From Desulfosporosinus nitroreducens (lineage in GTDB: Bacteria; Bacillota; Desulfitobacteriia; Desulfitobacteriales; Desulfitobacteriaceae), in the NCBI RefSeq assembly GCF_023897015.1, contig NZ_JAMHFY010000002.1, positions 186,001 to 250,000 on the forward strand: a DNA stretch of 64,000 bases, read 5' to 3'. The number at the start of each line of letters is the position of its first letter. Positions within the stretch are counted from its first letter, which is position 1. The notes under the pieces were generated by a model. The model had not been told where the DNA came from, did no database searches, and saw only the letters and a program-made list of their open reading frames with translations. Positions 28,225 to 37,239 of this stretch are shown piece after piece. A program made the position numbers and the translations under genes.

Positions 28225-28253
28225 AGGCCCTCTCCAATCACTCTACTTCCATC

Positions 28254-28273
28254 ATGTTAGTTCTTACTAACAT
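28254..28273. promoter_or_regulatory. Palindromic operator, probably for the TetR regulator
   Basis: ATGTTAGT-TCTT-ACTAACAT, an exact 8-bp inverted repeat with a 4-nt spacer, 30 nt upstream of the TetR gene start. Size and position are typical of TetR autoregulatory operators. Confidence 0.7.
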
Positions 28274-28572
28274 CATCTATTTTATCATTCTCCCTACATA
28301 ACTTCAATCCAACATCATGGTTCTATTTTCCTATATTTGTATTCATCCTCTTACTGAAAAGATTCTAGACATGAAAACAATTATACAACTTGTAATAATT
28401 TGTCTCTATAGCAAAAAATGGACCTGTCCCTTGGAAAAGGCAACTGCTTTATTCAAAATGTATTCAATTAAAATAGGGACTGTAATCTATTACAGCCCCT
28501 ATTTCAATGACCCGCGCATTCAGCGCACCTAAAGCGCCCGCAGGCGATTAAAGCCTGGACTAGCCGAGTTTT
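28274..28572. other. Intergenic region between EF-G-like gene and TetR gene
   Basis: About 300 bases without a recognisable gene. It holds a terminator-like hairpin at 28476-28499, a GC-rich block of GCGC/CGCC words (28510-28555) and a repeat-end motif at 28560-28576 whose last bases overlap the EF-G-like stop codon. A GGACCTGTCCCTTGG word near 28430 resembles the palindrome at 45.95 kb. Confidence 0.4.
28476..28499 (-). terminator. Putative terminator downstream of EF-G-like gene
   Basis: GGGACTGTAAT / ATTACAGCCCC hairpin (one mismatch) followed on the minus strand by TATTTTAATT. It lies about 75 nt past the EF-G-like stop. Confidence 0.5.
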
Positions 28573-30594
28573 CTAACGATTATTCGCTAGTTTCAATTGA
28601 CTGACTAATGTCTCGCTTATTTTGCTTGGGACTTCTTCATAGCGCAGGAAATCCATAGTGAATGAACCTTTCCCTTGAGTTAAACTTCTTAAATCTATTG
28701 CATAACGCATCATTTCGGCCTGTGGTACGTGGGCCCGTATGGATGGATTTTTTTGGCTGGCATCCATTCCTAAAACTTTTCCCCGTTTTCCATTAAGGTC
28801 CGCAATTACATCTCCCATGAAGACTTCAGGAACTCTCACTTCTATTTCAACAACTGGTTCAAGCAAGGTGGGTTTAGCTAACTCTACTCCTTTGCGAAAA
28901 GCCATAATCGCTGCAAGTTTAAAGGCCATTTCTGAAGAATCAACAGCATGATACGAGCCGTCACAAAGAGTTACTTTAATGTCTGTTACCGGATATCCTA
29001 CCATAGTCCCTTCTGCCATAGCCTCACGAATTCCCTTTTCGACCGCTGGAATGTATTGCTTCGGTACAGACCCTCCAAAAATCGACTCAGCAAACTCAAA
29101 GTCACTGCCTTCAGAAGGTTCTATGTTAATCCATACATGCCCGTATTGACCATGTCCGCCCGTTTGCTTCTTGTGTTTACCTTCTACCTTGACTGCCTTA
29201 CGAATAGTCTCACGATAAGGCACGCGAGGCACTTTTAAGGTCACATCAACTCCAAATTTCCGGGTTAGCTTTTCTTGAAGAATCTCAAGTTGCATTTCTC
29301 CCAGTCCTGTTAAAATTAATTCCTTAGTCTCTGTATTTTTACTGATCCTTATTGTAGGATCTTCTTCAAGCAAACGTGTTAAAGCACTGCTAAGCTTATC
29401 TTCATCCCCTTTAGTCTTCGCTTGAATAGCAACTGATAACGCAGGGACCGGAAAGTCTATCCCCTCAAGCTCGATAGGATGATCTTTTGAACATAATGTA
29501 TCCCCTGATTTTACTTCTTGTAATTTTGCGATAACTGCAATATCTCCCGGTAACACAGATCCAACCGGCTCCTGGATTTTACCTCTCAAATAAAAAGGTT
29601 GCCCGATCTTTTCATCTGATTCGCGACTTGAATTATAGACCAATGATTCAGCAGTAAATTTCCCCCCATAAACGCGGAGGAAAGACATTTTCCCGACATA
29701 AGGATCTGTTAGGGTTTTAAAGACAAGAGCCGCTTTATCTTGAATTGCTTCCGGGGGGGGAGCGAATTTTACCAAGAAATCCATAATCTTTGAAATCCCT
29801 ATATTTTTATTTGCAGAACTGCAAAGCACTGGAATTATAAGATTTTGCCTTAATGCTTCCTTTAAGGCAGTTTGCAGATCTGCCTCATTTAATCCTTCCC
29901 CTTCAAGATACTTCATTAATACTTCATCATCAGCTTCCGCTACTGCTTCAGCTAATTGTTCTCTTAAAAAATCGGTCTCTTCCCTGTACTCGACTGGAAC
30001 CTCTTTGACAGAACACTTCCCACTTCCATCTGCGTCATAGTCGTAGGCTTTATTTTCGAGAATATCGATTAACCCTTTAAAACTTGATTCCTGCCCCATA
30101 GGAAGGTGTAGAGGAACCAGCCTTGCTTCTGGATAGGCATCTTTTAGCTGATCCACCACCTTTTGGAAATTGGCATTCTTTCGATCTAATTTATTAATAA
30201 CAATAATCTTAGGAAGTTTTTGTTCCTCCATAATATTCCACGTAATTTCCGATTGGACTTCAAGCCCTGCTATCCCGCAAAGTACGAGAACTCCACTCTC
30301 AACGACACGTAAACCACTCTTAACTTCTCCCAAAAAGTCTAAGTATCCCGGGCTATCGAGAACATTGACTTTAACTCCTTGCCACTCAAACGGAGTCAGA
30401 CTCATACTAATCGACACTTTGTGTTTAACTTCTTCGGGTAGATAATCTGAGACTGTGTTTCCTTCAGAAACTTTGCCAATACGATTGATCGCACCTGAAT
30501 TAAATAGAAAGGTTTCCGCAAGGGAAGTCTTTCCTGCACCACCATGCCCAACTAGACAGACGTTGCGAAGTTGTTTTGTGTCATAGGTTTTCAA
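28573..30594 (-). CDS. Elongation factor G-like GTPase (EF-G paralog)
   Basis: 673 aa; TTG start with AAGGAGG 7 nt upstream. G1 is GHGGAGKTSL, G3 is DSPGYLDFLG and G4 is NKLD. Canonical EF-G has DTPGH at G3; here the catalytic histidine position is tyrosine, as in the FusA2/EF-G-like subfamily. The switch I region also lacks the usual RGITI sequence. Domains II-V follow, including a KHKKQTGGHGQYGHVWI domain IV segment. It is therefore probably a ribosome-associated GTPase with a specialised function rather than the housekeeping translocase. Single gene on the minus strand. Confidence 0.9.
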   Translation of the reverse strand: MKTYDTKQLRNVCLVGHGGAGKTSLAETFLFNSGAINRIGKVSEGNTVSDYLPEEVKHKVSISMSLTPFEWQGVKVNVLDSPGYLDFLGEVKSGLRVVESGVLVLCGIAGLEVQSEITWNIMEEQKLPKIIVINKLDRKNANFQKVVDQLKDAYPEARLVPLHLPMGQESSFKGLIDILENKAYDYDADGSGKCSVKEVPVEYREETDFLREQLAEAVAEADDEVLMKYLEGEGLNEADLQTALKEALRQNLIIPVLCSSANKNIGISKIMDFLVKFAPPPEAIQDKAALVFKTLTDPYVGKMSFLRVYGGKFTAESLVYNSSRESDEKIGQPFYLRGKIQEPVGSVLPGDIAVIAKLQEVKSGDTLCSKDHPIELEGIDFPVPALSVAIQAKTKGDEDKLSSALTRLLEEDPTIRISKNTETKELILTGLGEMQLEILQEKLTRKFGVDVTLKVPRVPYRETIRKAVKVEGKHKKQTGGHGQYGHVWINIEPSEGSDFEFAESIFGGSVPKQYIPAVEKGIREAMAEGTMVGYPVTDIKVTLCDGSYHAVDSSEMAFKLAAIMAFRKGVELAKPTLLEPVVEIEVRVPEVFMGDVIADLNGKRGKVLGMDASQKNPSIRAHVPQAEMMRYAIDLRSLTQGKGSFTMDFLRYEEVPSKISETLVSQLKLANNR

Positions 30595-30737
30595 GACGAT
30601 TCCTCCTTGATTTGTTATTTAAGAAAAAGGACCGAGCCTTTTTACTTGCAACAGATTACCGGAGTTTCTATGTCTAGATCCTAGATTAGTACTAATTTAT
30701 TGATTAGAGTGGGTCAAGTATTCTCAAGTTTGGAATA

Positions 30738-31904
30738 TTAATTTATTTTTTCGTATGTGCCCCATACCCTTTGCTGTTTATTGTGGATCATACATTTGCC
30801 TTTGGCCCAGACAGAATCGACCTGCAGATCTTCATCAAGCACTACCAGGTCAGCGTCATAGCCTGCGCGAATCATCCCTTTGTTTTTAAGGCGCAGTACG
30901 TTTGCTGCATTGGCTGTAATTGTACGCAAGGCTGCCTCCAAAGGAATTTCTTGTTGCATGACTGAACTTCTAATATCACGCCATAAAACTTCTACTGAAC
31001 CGACTCCCATGCCAATAAGTATGCCTGCTTCGTTGTATCTAGGCATACTTCCATTCCCGTCTGAGGTTACGGTGATCCTATCATTAAGAAGTTGCCGCTG
31101 GTACAACATTTTTAAGACTGACGGCACCTGCAGTTCAACCGGAAAATCGTCACACCCTGCCGTGAGATCGATATGCCCTCCTGCTAAAAGAAACTGAATC
31201 CCTTGTTCTAGTAAAGTATGAGTTCGATTAATATGAGTCGGTATAAATTGAGTAATAGGGATATCTGTTTTCTCCAATATTTCCCATATGGGTTGTAAGC
31301 CTTGTTTCCCCTCTCCTAGATGAACGTGAACTACCCCTGCTTTTCCTCCGAGCATTCCGCCAACTCTAGCTTCTGCCGCTAAATGCTCAAGTTCACTGAT
31401 TTGAGGTTGTGCCGAACGATGATCAGAAATAGCTATTTCCCCGGCACCAATGACTTTTGAAATCAAGACTAGGTCTTGTTCTAAGGTTGGCAAAAGTGTT
31501 CTCATTGGAACTCGGTAGGCCCCACTGTAAATATAGGTGCTTATTCCCTCTTCCTGGAGTGCATTAGCTTTAACCAAAAGCTCTGACATAGAGCGTGATA
31601 CGGAATCTGTCCCCAGACAACCAACGACGGTTGTTGTTCCAGCCCGAGTTATTTGAGAAAGTTGAAGTTCTGGAGTACGCGAAGCAGGTCCCGCTTCGCC
31701 CCCTCCTCCACAAATATGTACATGAGCATCTATAAAACCTGGGACCAGTGTCTTACCTTGAAGGTCGATCACTTCCCCCTCTACAAAATCAGGCAGTCTC
31801 AGATTTTTGCCGACTGCAGCAATGTTAACTCCAACAATCAACAAGTCCGAATTATCAGTATACTCAGGACAGTATATTTTGGCATTCTTAAGAAGTACCC
31901 ACAC
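30738..31904 (-). CDS. iadA: Isoaspartyl dipeptidase (beta-aspartyl-peptidase)
   Basis: About 388 aa from a GTG at 31904, with GGGAGAGG upstream. Amidohydrolase-fold zinc enzyme: GFIDAHVHICGGGGEAGPASR carries the first metal ligands and the family's glycine-rich loop, followed by GTTTVVGCLGTD, VHLGEG and TSDGNGSMPRY with the late catalytic aspartate. It removes N-terminal beta-aspartyl residues that arise from protein ageing. It is divergent from the SpoVB-like flippase gene. Confidence 0.88.
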   Translation of the reverse strand: MWVLLKNAKIYCPEYTDNSDLLIVGVNIAAVGKNLRLPDFVEGEVIDLQGKTLVPGFIDAHVHICGGGGEAGPASRTPELQLSQITRAGTTTVVGCLGTDSVSRSMSELLVKANALQEEGISTYIYSGAYRVPMRTLLPTLEQDLVLISKVIGAGEIAISDHRSAQPQISELEHLAAEARVGGMLGGKAGVVHVHLGEGKQGLQPIWEILEKTDIPITQFIPTHINRTHTLLEQGIQFLLAGGHIDLTAGCDDFPVELQVPSVLKMLYQRQLLNDRITVTSDGNGSMPRYNEAGILIGMGVGSVEVLWRDIRSSVMQQEIPLEAALRTITANAANVLRLKNKGMIRAGYDADLVVLDEDLQVDSVWAKGKCMIHNKQQRVWGTYEKIN

Positions 31905-32084
31905 TTTTACCTCTCCCCTCACGAGGTATAATGCCCCAATCTTGGATCAATATTCCATGCATTTAACATTTCTTCGTCGTGAGCCAAAATCCTTTATGCC
32001 TAGTAAGCACTCCGAAAATTTCCTAAGCATTTCTTTTTTTCTACAAGCATATGGTTATATATAACTCAGATTAGGGAGGGTTAC

Positions 32085-33629
32085 ATGGCGAGAAGGACCT
32101 TTGTCTACGGTGCAGCTATACTGTTAGGTGCAAATTTGTTAAACCGCCTGTTGGGCTTCGCCTACCAATATTTAATAATGATAAATATTGGTGGTGAAGC
32201 CTATGGTTTGTTTAATATGGTATTTCCTATGTACATGATGGCTCTTGTTGTTACAACAGCGGGTATACCGCTCGCAATTGCCAAAATGGTTTCCGAAGAA
32301 GTATCTCTTGGACGTATTTCTAATGCCCAATCCATCTTCCGTTTAGCCCTTTGGCTCCTCAGTATTTCAGGAGCCTTCGTATCTATTTCTCTCTATTTCC
32401 TTTCCCCTTATATAGCTCACAAGATCTTTTCTGACCCAAGAGTGCTTAACATCTTTCTCATATGCACTCCGGCAATTTTTATCGTTTCTGTATCATCAGT
32501 CTTCCGGGGATACTTTCAAGGTTTACAGAATATGGTTCCCACGGCTGTAAGCCAAATTTGCGAACAGATAATTCGAGTGGCAGTCGGATATGCGGCAGCT
32601 CTTCGACTTTTGAATTATGGCGTTGAATGGGCTGCAGCAGGATTAGCTCTAGGCATGTTAGCTGGCGAATTCGTCGGATTGATCGCTATTATTATCCAAT
32701 ATTGGAGGGCAAAACTTAAAGTCACACGAGACAATCAGGCAAGAACTTTTTCCTCACGCCAAATATTAATCAGATTATGGAAATTAGCTTCGCCTGTGAC
32801 CGTTGGAAGGCTGCTGGCTACGGGTTTGTCTTCATTAGATGCAATAATCATCCCTCTTCGTCTTCAAGTAGCGGGATATTCTGCACGAGAAGCAGTAACC
32901 TTATTTGGACAGCTTGGTGGTTCTGCTTTTACACTGCTAACCTTTCCCAGTGTCTTTACATTTGCCTTAGCAACCTCACTTGTACCTGCCATATCTGAAG
33001 CAACCGTAAGACGACAATTAAACGTCGTCCGTGCACGCAGCGCTGAAGCCATTCGTTTAACGATCTTAATTGGAATTCCTTGCCTTATTATTCTCTTTTA
33101 TTTTGCTCGTCCATTGACCGCGTTTTTCAAGAGTTCAGAAATTGCACCAATTTTGCGTGTGTTAGCTTTTGGAGGAATCTTTTCTTACGTACAACAAACC
33201 ACAACGGGAATTTTGCAAGGAATCGGAAAAGTTCATCTTCCAGTTGTCCATTCCATCATTGGGGCTGTCATTCGCATCCCCTTGCTTATCTACCTAACAG
33301 GTCTCCCCCATTGGGGTCTGCGTGGAACTGCATGGGCGTATGCATTTGGTTATTTTATGATGGCTGTCTTAAATATCGCGGCAATTTCAAGGTACACCGG
33401 AATGCCTTTAGATCTTCAACGATTTGTTCTCCAACCAGTTTTTGGCGGAGTAGGTATGCTTCTCGTATTTCAATTTTCGGATCCGTTCTTTAGCAGCCAT
33501 CCTTTAGGATATCCCCTTGAATTTTTAGTTGGAATAGTCATTTATGGTACAATTCTATTATTTAATGGCGGCGTCACCTTTGCCGATCTAAGAAGACTGC
33601 CATGGATCGGAAAGTTTCTTCCGCCCTAA
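32085..33629 (+). CDS. Polysaccharide/lipid II flippase, SpoVB (MATE/MVF) family
   Basis: 514 aa with about 14 membrane spans; ATG after GGGAGGG. The opening (FVYGAAILLGANLLNRLLGFAYQYLI) and the GEAYGLFNMVFPMY segment are typical of the SpoVB/MurJ-like branch of the MOP exporter superfamily. SpoVB proteins are thought to move cell-wall or spore-cortex precursors across the membrane. Paralogues are common in spore formers, so whether this is the spore-cortex one is uncertain. The stop overlaps by 4 nt the stop of the convergent small membrane gene. Confidence 0.88.
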   Translation: MARRTFVYGAAILLGANLLNRLLGFAYQYLIMINIGGEAYGLFNMVFPMYMMALVVTTAGIPLAIAKMVSEEVSLGRISNAQSIFRLALWLLSISGAFVSISLYFLSPYIAHKIFSDPRVLNIFLICTPAIFIVSVSSVFRGYFQGLQNMVPTAVSQICEQIIRVAVGYAAALRLLNYGVEWAAAGLALGMLAGEFVGLIAIIIQYWRAKLKVTRDNQARTFSSRQILIRLWKLASPVTVGRLLATGLSSLDAIIIPLRLQVAGYSAREAVTLFGQLGGSAFTLLTFPSVFTFALATSLVPAISEATVRRQLNVVRARSAEAIRLTILIGIPCLIILFYFARPLTAFFKSSEIAPILRVLAFGGIFSYVQQTTTGILQGIGKVHLPVVHSIIGAVIRIPLLIYLTGLPHWGLRGTAWAYAFGYFMMAVLNIAAISRYTGMPLDLQRFVLQPVFGGVGMLLVFQFSDPFFSSHPLGYPLEFLVGIVIYGTILLFNGGVTFADLRRLPWIGKFLPP

Positions 33630-33889
33630 AATTCATTCCACAATCGACGAATTTGGTTTCCCCATTGCCAATAAGATAAAACAAATGTCACAAGAACAAC
33701 TAATAATGCCAAAATCTTGTAAACAAAATATACTTTTATGACAGTTAAAAAAACCATTCCCAGTCCTAAGATAGCAGGAATTGTTAATAATTTAAATACT
33801 GAACGTTTATCCTTCTTATTTCGGAATCCTGGATATGAGAAAACGATCGCAAATAATATAAAATAAAATATAAACGTGCCAATTATCAT
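33626..33889 (-). CDS. Small membrane protein, unknown function
   Basis: 87 aa from the ATG at 33889, chosen because GGAGGA lies 8 nt upstream. Three hydrophobic spans are visible (about 3-20, 35-53, 56-75), with a basic loop (FRNKKDKRS) between the first two. Not recognised as a named family. It converges on the flippase gene with a 4-nt overlap, so no terminator separates them. Confidence 0.65.
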   Translation of the reverse strand: MIIGTFIFYFILFAIVFSYPGFRNKKDKRSVFKLLTIPAILGLGMVFLTVIKVYFVYKILALLVVLVTFVLSYWQWGNQIRRLWNEF

Positions 33890-34008
33890 TAAAGCTTCCT
33901 CCATTAGTAAAAACACAATAACTATCCATTATTTATGCACTATAAACACTGAAGCATATGTGAATACTACAATTGTGTCAGTAGATAGATTTGAGAGGAG
34001 ATGTGTTT

Positions 34009-34233
34009 ATGAGTCGCAGAAATAGAAATAGTGGAATTTTACCGGAATCGGTGTTGGAACAATTCAAATGGGAAGTTGCAGATGAACTAGGTATAAGCTC
34101 AAAAATTAAGAGTCAAGGTTGGGAAAACATGACCTCTCGAGAATGTGGTCATGTCGGAGGACGAATTGGTGGAAGCATGGTTAAAACCATGATCCGCAGA
34201 GCAAAAGAATCCTTAAATGAGACATCCTTATAA
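34009..34233 (+). CDS. Small acid-soluble spore protein, alpha/beta type
   Basis: 74 aa from the ATG at 34009, after AGAGGAGA; a TTG six codons earlier lies on the binding site. The FKWEVADELGI segment matches the GPR protease cleavage region (E-V/I-A), and TSRECGHVGGRIGGSMVKTMI matches the conserved DNA-binding C-terminal block. Such proteins coat and protect spore DNA and are degraded during germination. A weak forespore sigma-G-like promoter (TTATG, 17 nt, CATATGT) can be read at 33932-33961. Strong evidence that the organism forms endospores. Confidence 0.92.
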   Translation: MSRRNRNSGILPESVLEQFKWEVADELGISSKIKSQGWENMTSRECGHVGGRIGGSMVKTMIRRAKESLNETSL

Positions 34234-34241
34234 TCAATAGG

Positions 34242-34274
34242 TAAAGGAGTACAGAACTAATCTGTACTCCTTTA
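34242..34274. terminator. Bidirectional intrinsic terminator
   Basis: Perfect 14-bp stem TAAAGGAGTACAGA / TCTGTACTCCTTTA with a 5-nt loop between the SASP gene and the convergent queuosine operon's last gene surE. T-rich tails on both strands. Confidence 0.85.
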
Positions 34275-34275
34275 A

Positions 34276-35055
34276 TTATACCCCGTTATCGAGCAAACTG
34301 TTGGATATGTTAAAATATTTTTTCCAAGGTTCAATCCCTTTAAAATCCGTCAAATCACTATGCATTGGAGTAATCGAAATAAAATCTTCTTGGATCGCTC
34401 TTAAATCCGTATCCTCTTCAAGATCTTCTGCCCTATTGCCACATTGCCAATAATAAGCTCTCCCATGAGGATCAACTCTTCGCTCAAACACATTGTCATA
34501 AATAGCCTTACCAAGTCTTGTCACTTTAACTCCAGCCCACTTAGACTGAGGTTTGCCCGGAAAGTTTATATTCATTAAGCCTTTCTTATGAGGCTTAACG
34601 ATATAATCTAAATGCTTTGCTAAATAGACTGCTGACGGTTCGAAATCCGTAAATTGATAGTTTGCTAAAGAAACAGCTAATGAAGGAACGCCCAGTATTA
34701 CTCCTTCCATGGCCGCTGAGACTGTTCCCGAGTAAAAAACATCCGTTCCTAAGTTAGAGCCTTGGTTGATTCCCGAAATAAGCAGATCAGGCTTAGTAAT
34801 AAGCCCTCCTTGGACAGCAAGTTTAACACAATCAGAAGGAGTACCGCTAACGGCAAATCCCTTTTGATGGCTGTCAAGATCATGTTCTGTTACAAACAAA
34901 GGATGAAACAAGGTTATAGAGTGGCCCGTGGCAGAACGCTCACCTTCTGGAGCAACAATGCTAATATCATGCTCTGTCAGGGATCGAAGTGAACGATATA
35001 ATGTTTGAATACCAGAGGCATGATATCCATCATCATTTGTTAGTAAAATATGCAT
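34276..35055 (-). CDS. surE: 5'/3'-nucleotidase SurE
   Basis: 259 aa; ATG after GGAGG. N-terminal LLTNDDGYHASG holds the metal-binding Asp-Asp, with VSGTPSDCV and LLISGINQGSNLG as further family signatures. SurE dephosphorylates nucleoside monophosphates. It is the last gene of the seven-gene run headed by queD, 13 nt after ypmA, and ends at a strong terminator. Confidence 0.95.
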   Translation of the reverse strand: MHILLTNDDGYHASGIQTLYRSLRSLTEHDISIVAPEGERSATGHSITLFHPLFVTEHDLDSHQKGFAVSGTPSDCVKLAVQGGLITKPDLLISGINQGSNLGTDVFYSGTVSAAMEGVILGVPSLAVSLANYQFTDFEPSAVYLAKHLDYIVKPHKKGLMNINFPGKPQSKWAGVKVTRLGKAIYDNVFERRVDPHGRAYYWQCGNRAEDLEEDTDLRAIQEDFISITPMHSDLTDFKGIEPWKKYFNISNSLLDNGV

Positions 35056-35068
35056 ATTATTCCTCCGA

Positions 35069-35260
35069 TTATTCTACTTCGTAAACAGAAATAACCATTT
35101 TATCTTCTTTTTTAGTTAACCCAAACATTAAGCGATGTCCCTTGAGATTTTTATTTAAAAAATCTACCACTTTATAAAGTTCACCATTCACACTTAAGCG
35201 TTGTGAGGCAATAAGTTCTATCTTTCCTTGACGATCAGACGGGTTTATATTGTCATTCAC
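35069..35260 (-). CDS. YpmA-like (DUF4264) small protein
   Basis: 63 aa; GTG start after GAGG. The pattern ELYKVVDFLNKNLKGHRLMFGLTKKEDKMVISVYE matches the YpmA/DUF4264 family of Firmicutes, whose function is unknown. It is tightly packed between folE (17 nt) and surE (13 nt), so it is co-transcribed with the queuosine-precursor genes. No metal or catalytic motif is apparent. Confidence 0.75.
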   Translation of the reverse strand: MNDNINPSDRQGKIELIASQRLSVNGELYKVVDFLNKNLKGHRLMFGLTKKEDKMVISVYEVE

Positions 35261-35277
35261 CCAAAATTACCTCTTTC

Positions 35278-35850
35278 TTAGCGTCTGTGTCCCTGAATTA
35301 ATGAAAATGCTTCCGATCTAGTAATAGGGTTTGTCTTAAATATCCCACGTACGGCAGACGTTAATGTTTGTGATCCTGCTTTCTTAACCCCTCGCATAGT
35401 CATACACATATGCTCTGCTTCAATAACCACCAAAACGCCCAGCGGGGTAAGTTTTGCCATAATAGCATCGGCGATCTCAGACGTTAAACGTTCTTGAAGT
35501 TGCGGTCTGCGTGCAAACCCTTCAACTACACGAGCGAATTTTGACAAACCTGTTATCTTACCTTTTCTCGGGATATAAGCAACATGGGCCTTGCCGTAAA
35601 ATGGGACAAGGTGATGTTCGCACATAGAATAAACCGGTATATCCTTCACGATAACCATCTCTTCGTGTTCTTCTGAAAATTGTACATTCAAATGATAACC
35701 AGGGTCTTCATGTAAACCGCTAAATACTTCCGCATACATTTTAGCTACACGCTTTGGTGTATCCCGTAACCCTTCGCGTTTAGGGTCTTCTCCTATAGCT
35801 TCTAAAATCATGTAAACAGCTTGCTCAATCTTTTCTAAATCCATCCCCAT
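35278..35850 (-). CDS. folE: GTP cyclohydrolase I
   Basis: 190 aa, a full-length FolE type I subunit; ATG after GGAGAAAAG. Zinc ligands lie in [21 protein letters not shown] and [30 protein letters not shown] is the family signature. It converts GTP to 7,8-dihydroneopterin triphosphate, the entry point for both folate and preQ0. Placement after queE in this operon points to a supply role for queuosine precursors. Confidence 0.95.
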   Translation of the reverse strand: MGMDLEKIEQAVYMILEAIGEDPKREGLRDTPKRVAKMYAEVFSGLHEDPGYHLNVQFSEEHEEMVIVKDIPVYSMCEHHLVPFYGKAHVAYIPRKGKITGLSKFARVVEGFARRPQLQERLTSEIADAIMAKLTPLGVLVVIEAEHMCMTMRGVKKAGSQTLTSAVRGIFKTNPITRSEAFSLIQGHRR

Positions 35851-35904
35851 AATTCTTTTCTCCTTTACTCTATATGGTCCTTCATTAGATTTAATTTAAC
35901 TTAA

Positions 35905-36636
35905 CTATAGTTGTCCCATAAATACATGTGTTTGAGGAATAACTCTTACGTTAGTAAGTTTCTTAAGAAAAAAACTTTGCCATTCTAGAAGTTGATAAGG
36001 TTTAGGGGTATTGATCTCATTTGTTGCTGTTACAGGTTGTAAGATTGTTGGGATCAGCGGATCTACCGCCACTATTAAATCACGAGCGTACTGGAGTTCC
36101 GTAAGACTGGTTTCTCGATGAACAACAATTTTGACGAAGACTTCTTTTTGAAGACTAGAGCGCAGAAAAGACTCATGAACATCCCAGAAGCTTTGACCAT
36201 CAAATGGCAGCTTAATATCCATACTTATAATATCAACCCAAGGTAGGATCTGAAGAAGCTGCTCAGGTAATGTTCCATTAGTTTCAAGGTATATCTTAAT
36301 GCCTTTCTCTCTCAAAAAAGGTAAGATTGCTCGTAATTCGTTAACCCACAGAAGGGGCTCTCCTCCAGTGATACTCAAAGAATGATGAAGAGAAAAATCA
36401 TAAATTTGCAACAACTTTATAATCTTTTCAATTGGAACAGGGTTTTCAGTCATGTTAAAAACTCCCGACCCTGCTTCCGTCTCCATGCGCAATTGTTGCG
36501 GTGCTGTTGTCACCGTATCACAATATGGACACCTTAAATTACAGTTTGGCAAGCGAAGAAAGATTTGCCTTACTCCAACATAAGGACCTTCCCCTTGAAT
36601 TGAAGAAAATATTTCCGTAACTGGCAACTTAAGCAT
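35905..36636 (-). CDS. queE: 7-carboxy-7-deazaguanine synthase (radical SAM)
   Basis: 243 aa. The N-terminal EIFSSIQGEGPYVGVRQIFLR leads to the cluster-binding CNLRCPYCDT, CxxxCxxC-type, followed by ITGGEPLL and LETNGT. It rearranges 6-carboxytetrahydropterin to 7-carboxy-7-deazaguanine. Its ATG overlaps the DUF366 stop (TAATG), so the two are translationally coupled. Confidence 0.94.
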   Translation of the reverse strand: MLKLPVTEIFSSIQGEGPYVGVRQIFLRLPNCNLRCPYCDTVTTAPQQLRMETEAGSGVFNMTENPVPIEKIIKLLQIYDFSLHHSLSITGGEPLLWVNELRAILPFLREKGIKIYLETNGTLPEQLLQILPWVDIISMDIKLPFDGQSFWDVHESFLRSSLQKEVFVKIVVHRETSLTELQYARDLIVAVDPLIPTILQPVTATNEINTPKPYQLLEWQSFFLKKLTNVRVIPQTHVFMGQL

Positions 36637-37193
36637 TACGAAACCCCTCGCACTTTACAACGCGCAAGACGCATAGAAAGAACCTCATCACAATAATGTT
36701 CGGCAACGCTCTCTCCAAATCCTAATACATCTTGAATCCGGAAATCACCTAAGCCTATGGTTGGAATGGGTGTATTCAGCTTGGAAACATTAAGCCCGCA
36801 ATGAATCATACTAGACACTGGTGAAAGGGTGCTAATACTTACAGAAAGCTTTTTATCTTCTTCATAAAGATCATCCCCACTCCGACTTAGGGTCTTCACC
36901 CCAAGTTTTTCGAGTTCTTCCTTGATTGTAGCGATGAGCAGGCGTTGCCGAATAATTGCCTTTTCTAAATCCATATCAAAATGTTCTACTATAAAATGCA
37001 ACATGTCTTCGCTGTAAATCCAATCCTTAGCCAAGACATCCTCCATGTCCACCATCTCGTTTTGCTCTACATGGCAGGAGCCACGGAATACACTTATACT
37101 ATCCCCCATTAAACCAAAATTTTTATAGGCAAATAAAGACTGAAGCTGGCTGCCATCGTAGTTTAGGAGTTTGTGCTCTATAAAGTATTTCAT
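36636..37193 (-). CDS. DUF366 family protein, within the preQ0 operon
   Basis: 185 aa; ATG after AGAGG. The N-terminus (FIEHKLLNYDGSQLQSLFAYKNFG) and FRGSCHV, plus LSRSGDDLYEEDKKLSVSI, match the DUF366 family, for which I know no proven activity. Conserved acidic and His/Cys residues (SGDDLY, IHCGLN) could be functional. It sits between queC (46 nt) and queE (overlapping), which is strong positional evidence for a role in deazaguanine synthesis, salvage or regulation. Confidence 0.8.
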   Translation of the reverse strand: MKYFIEHKLLNYDGSQLQSLFAYKNFGLMGDSISVFRGSCHVEQNEMVDMEDVLAKDWIYSEDMLHFIVEHFDMDLEKAIIRQRLLIATIKEELEKLGVKTLSRSGDDLYEEDKKLSVSISTLSPVSSMIHCGLNVSKLNTPIPTIGLGDFRIQDVLGFGESVAEHYCDEVLSMRLARCKVRGVS

Positions 37194-37239
37194 TGAAATT
37201 TCCTCTCTTATGAGTCTCTGGTCAGATCTTTAAAAACTA

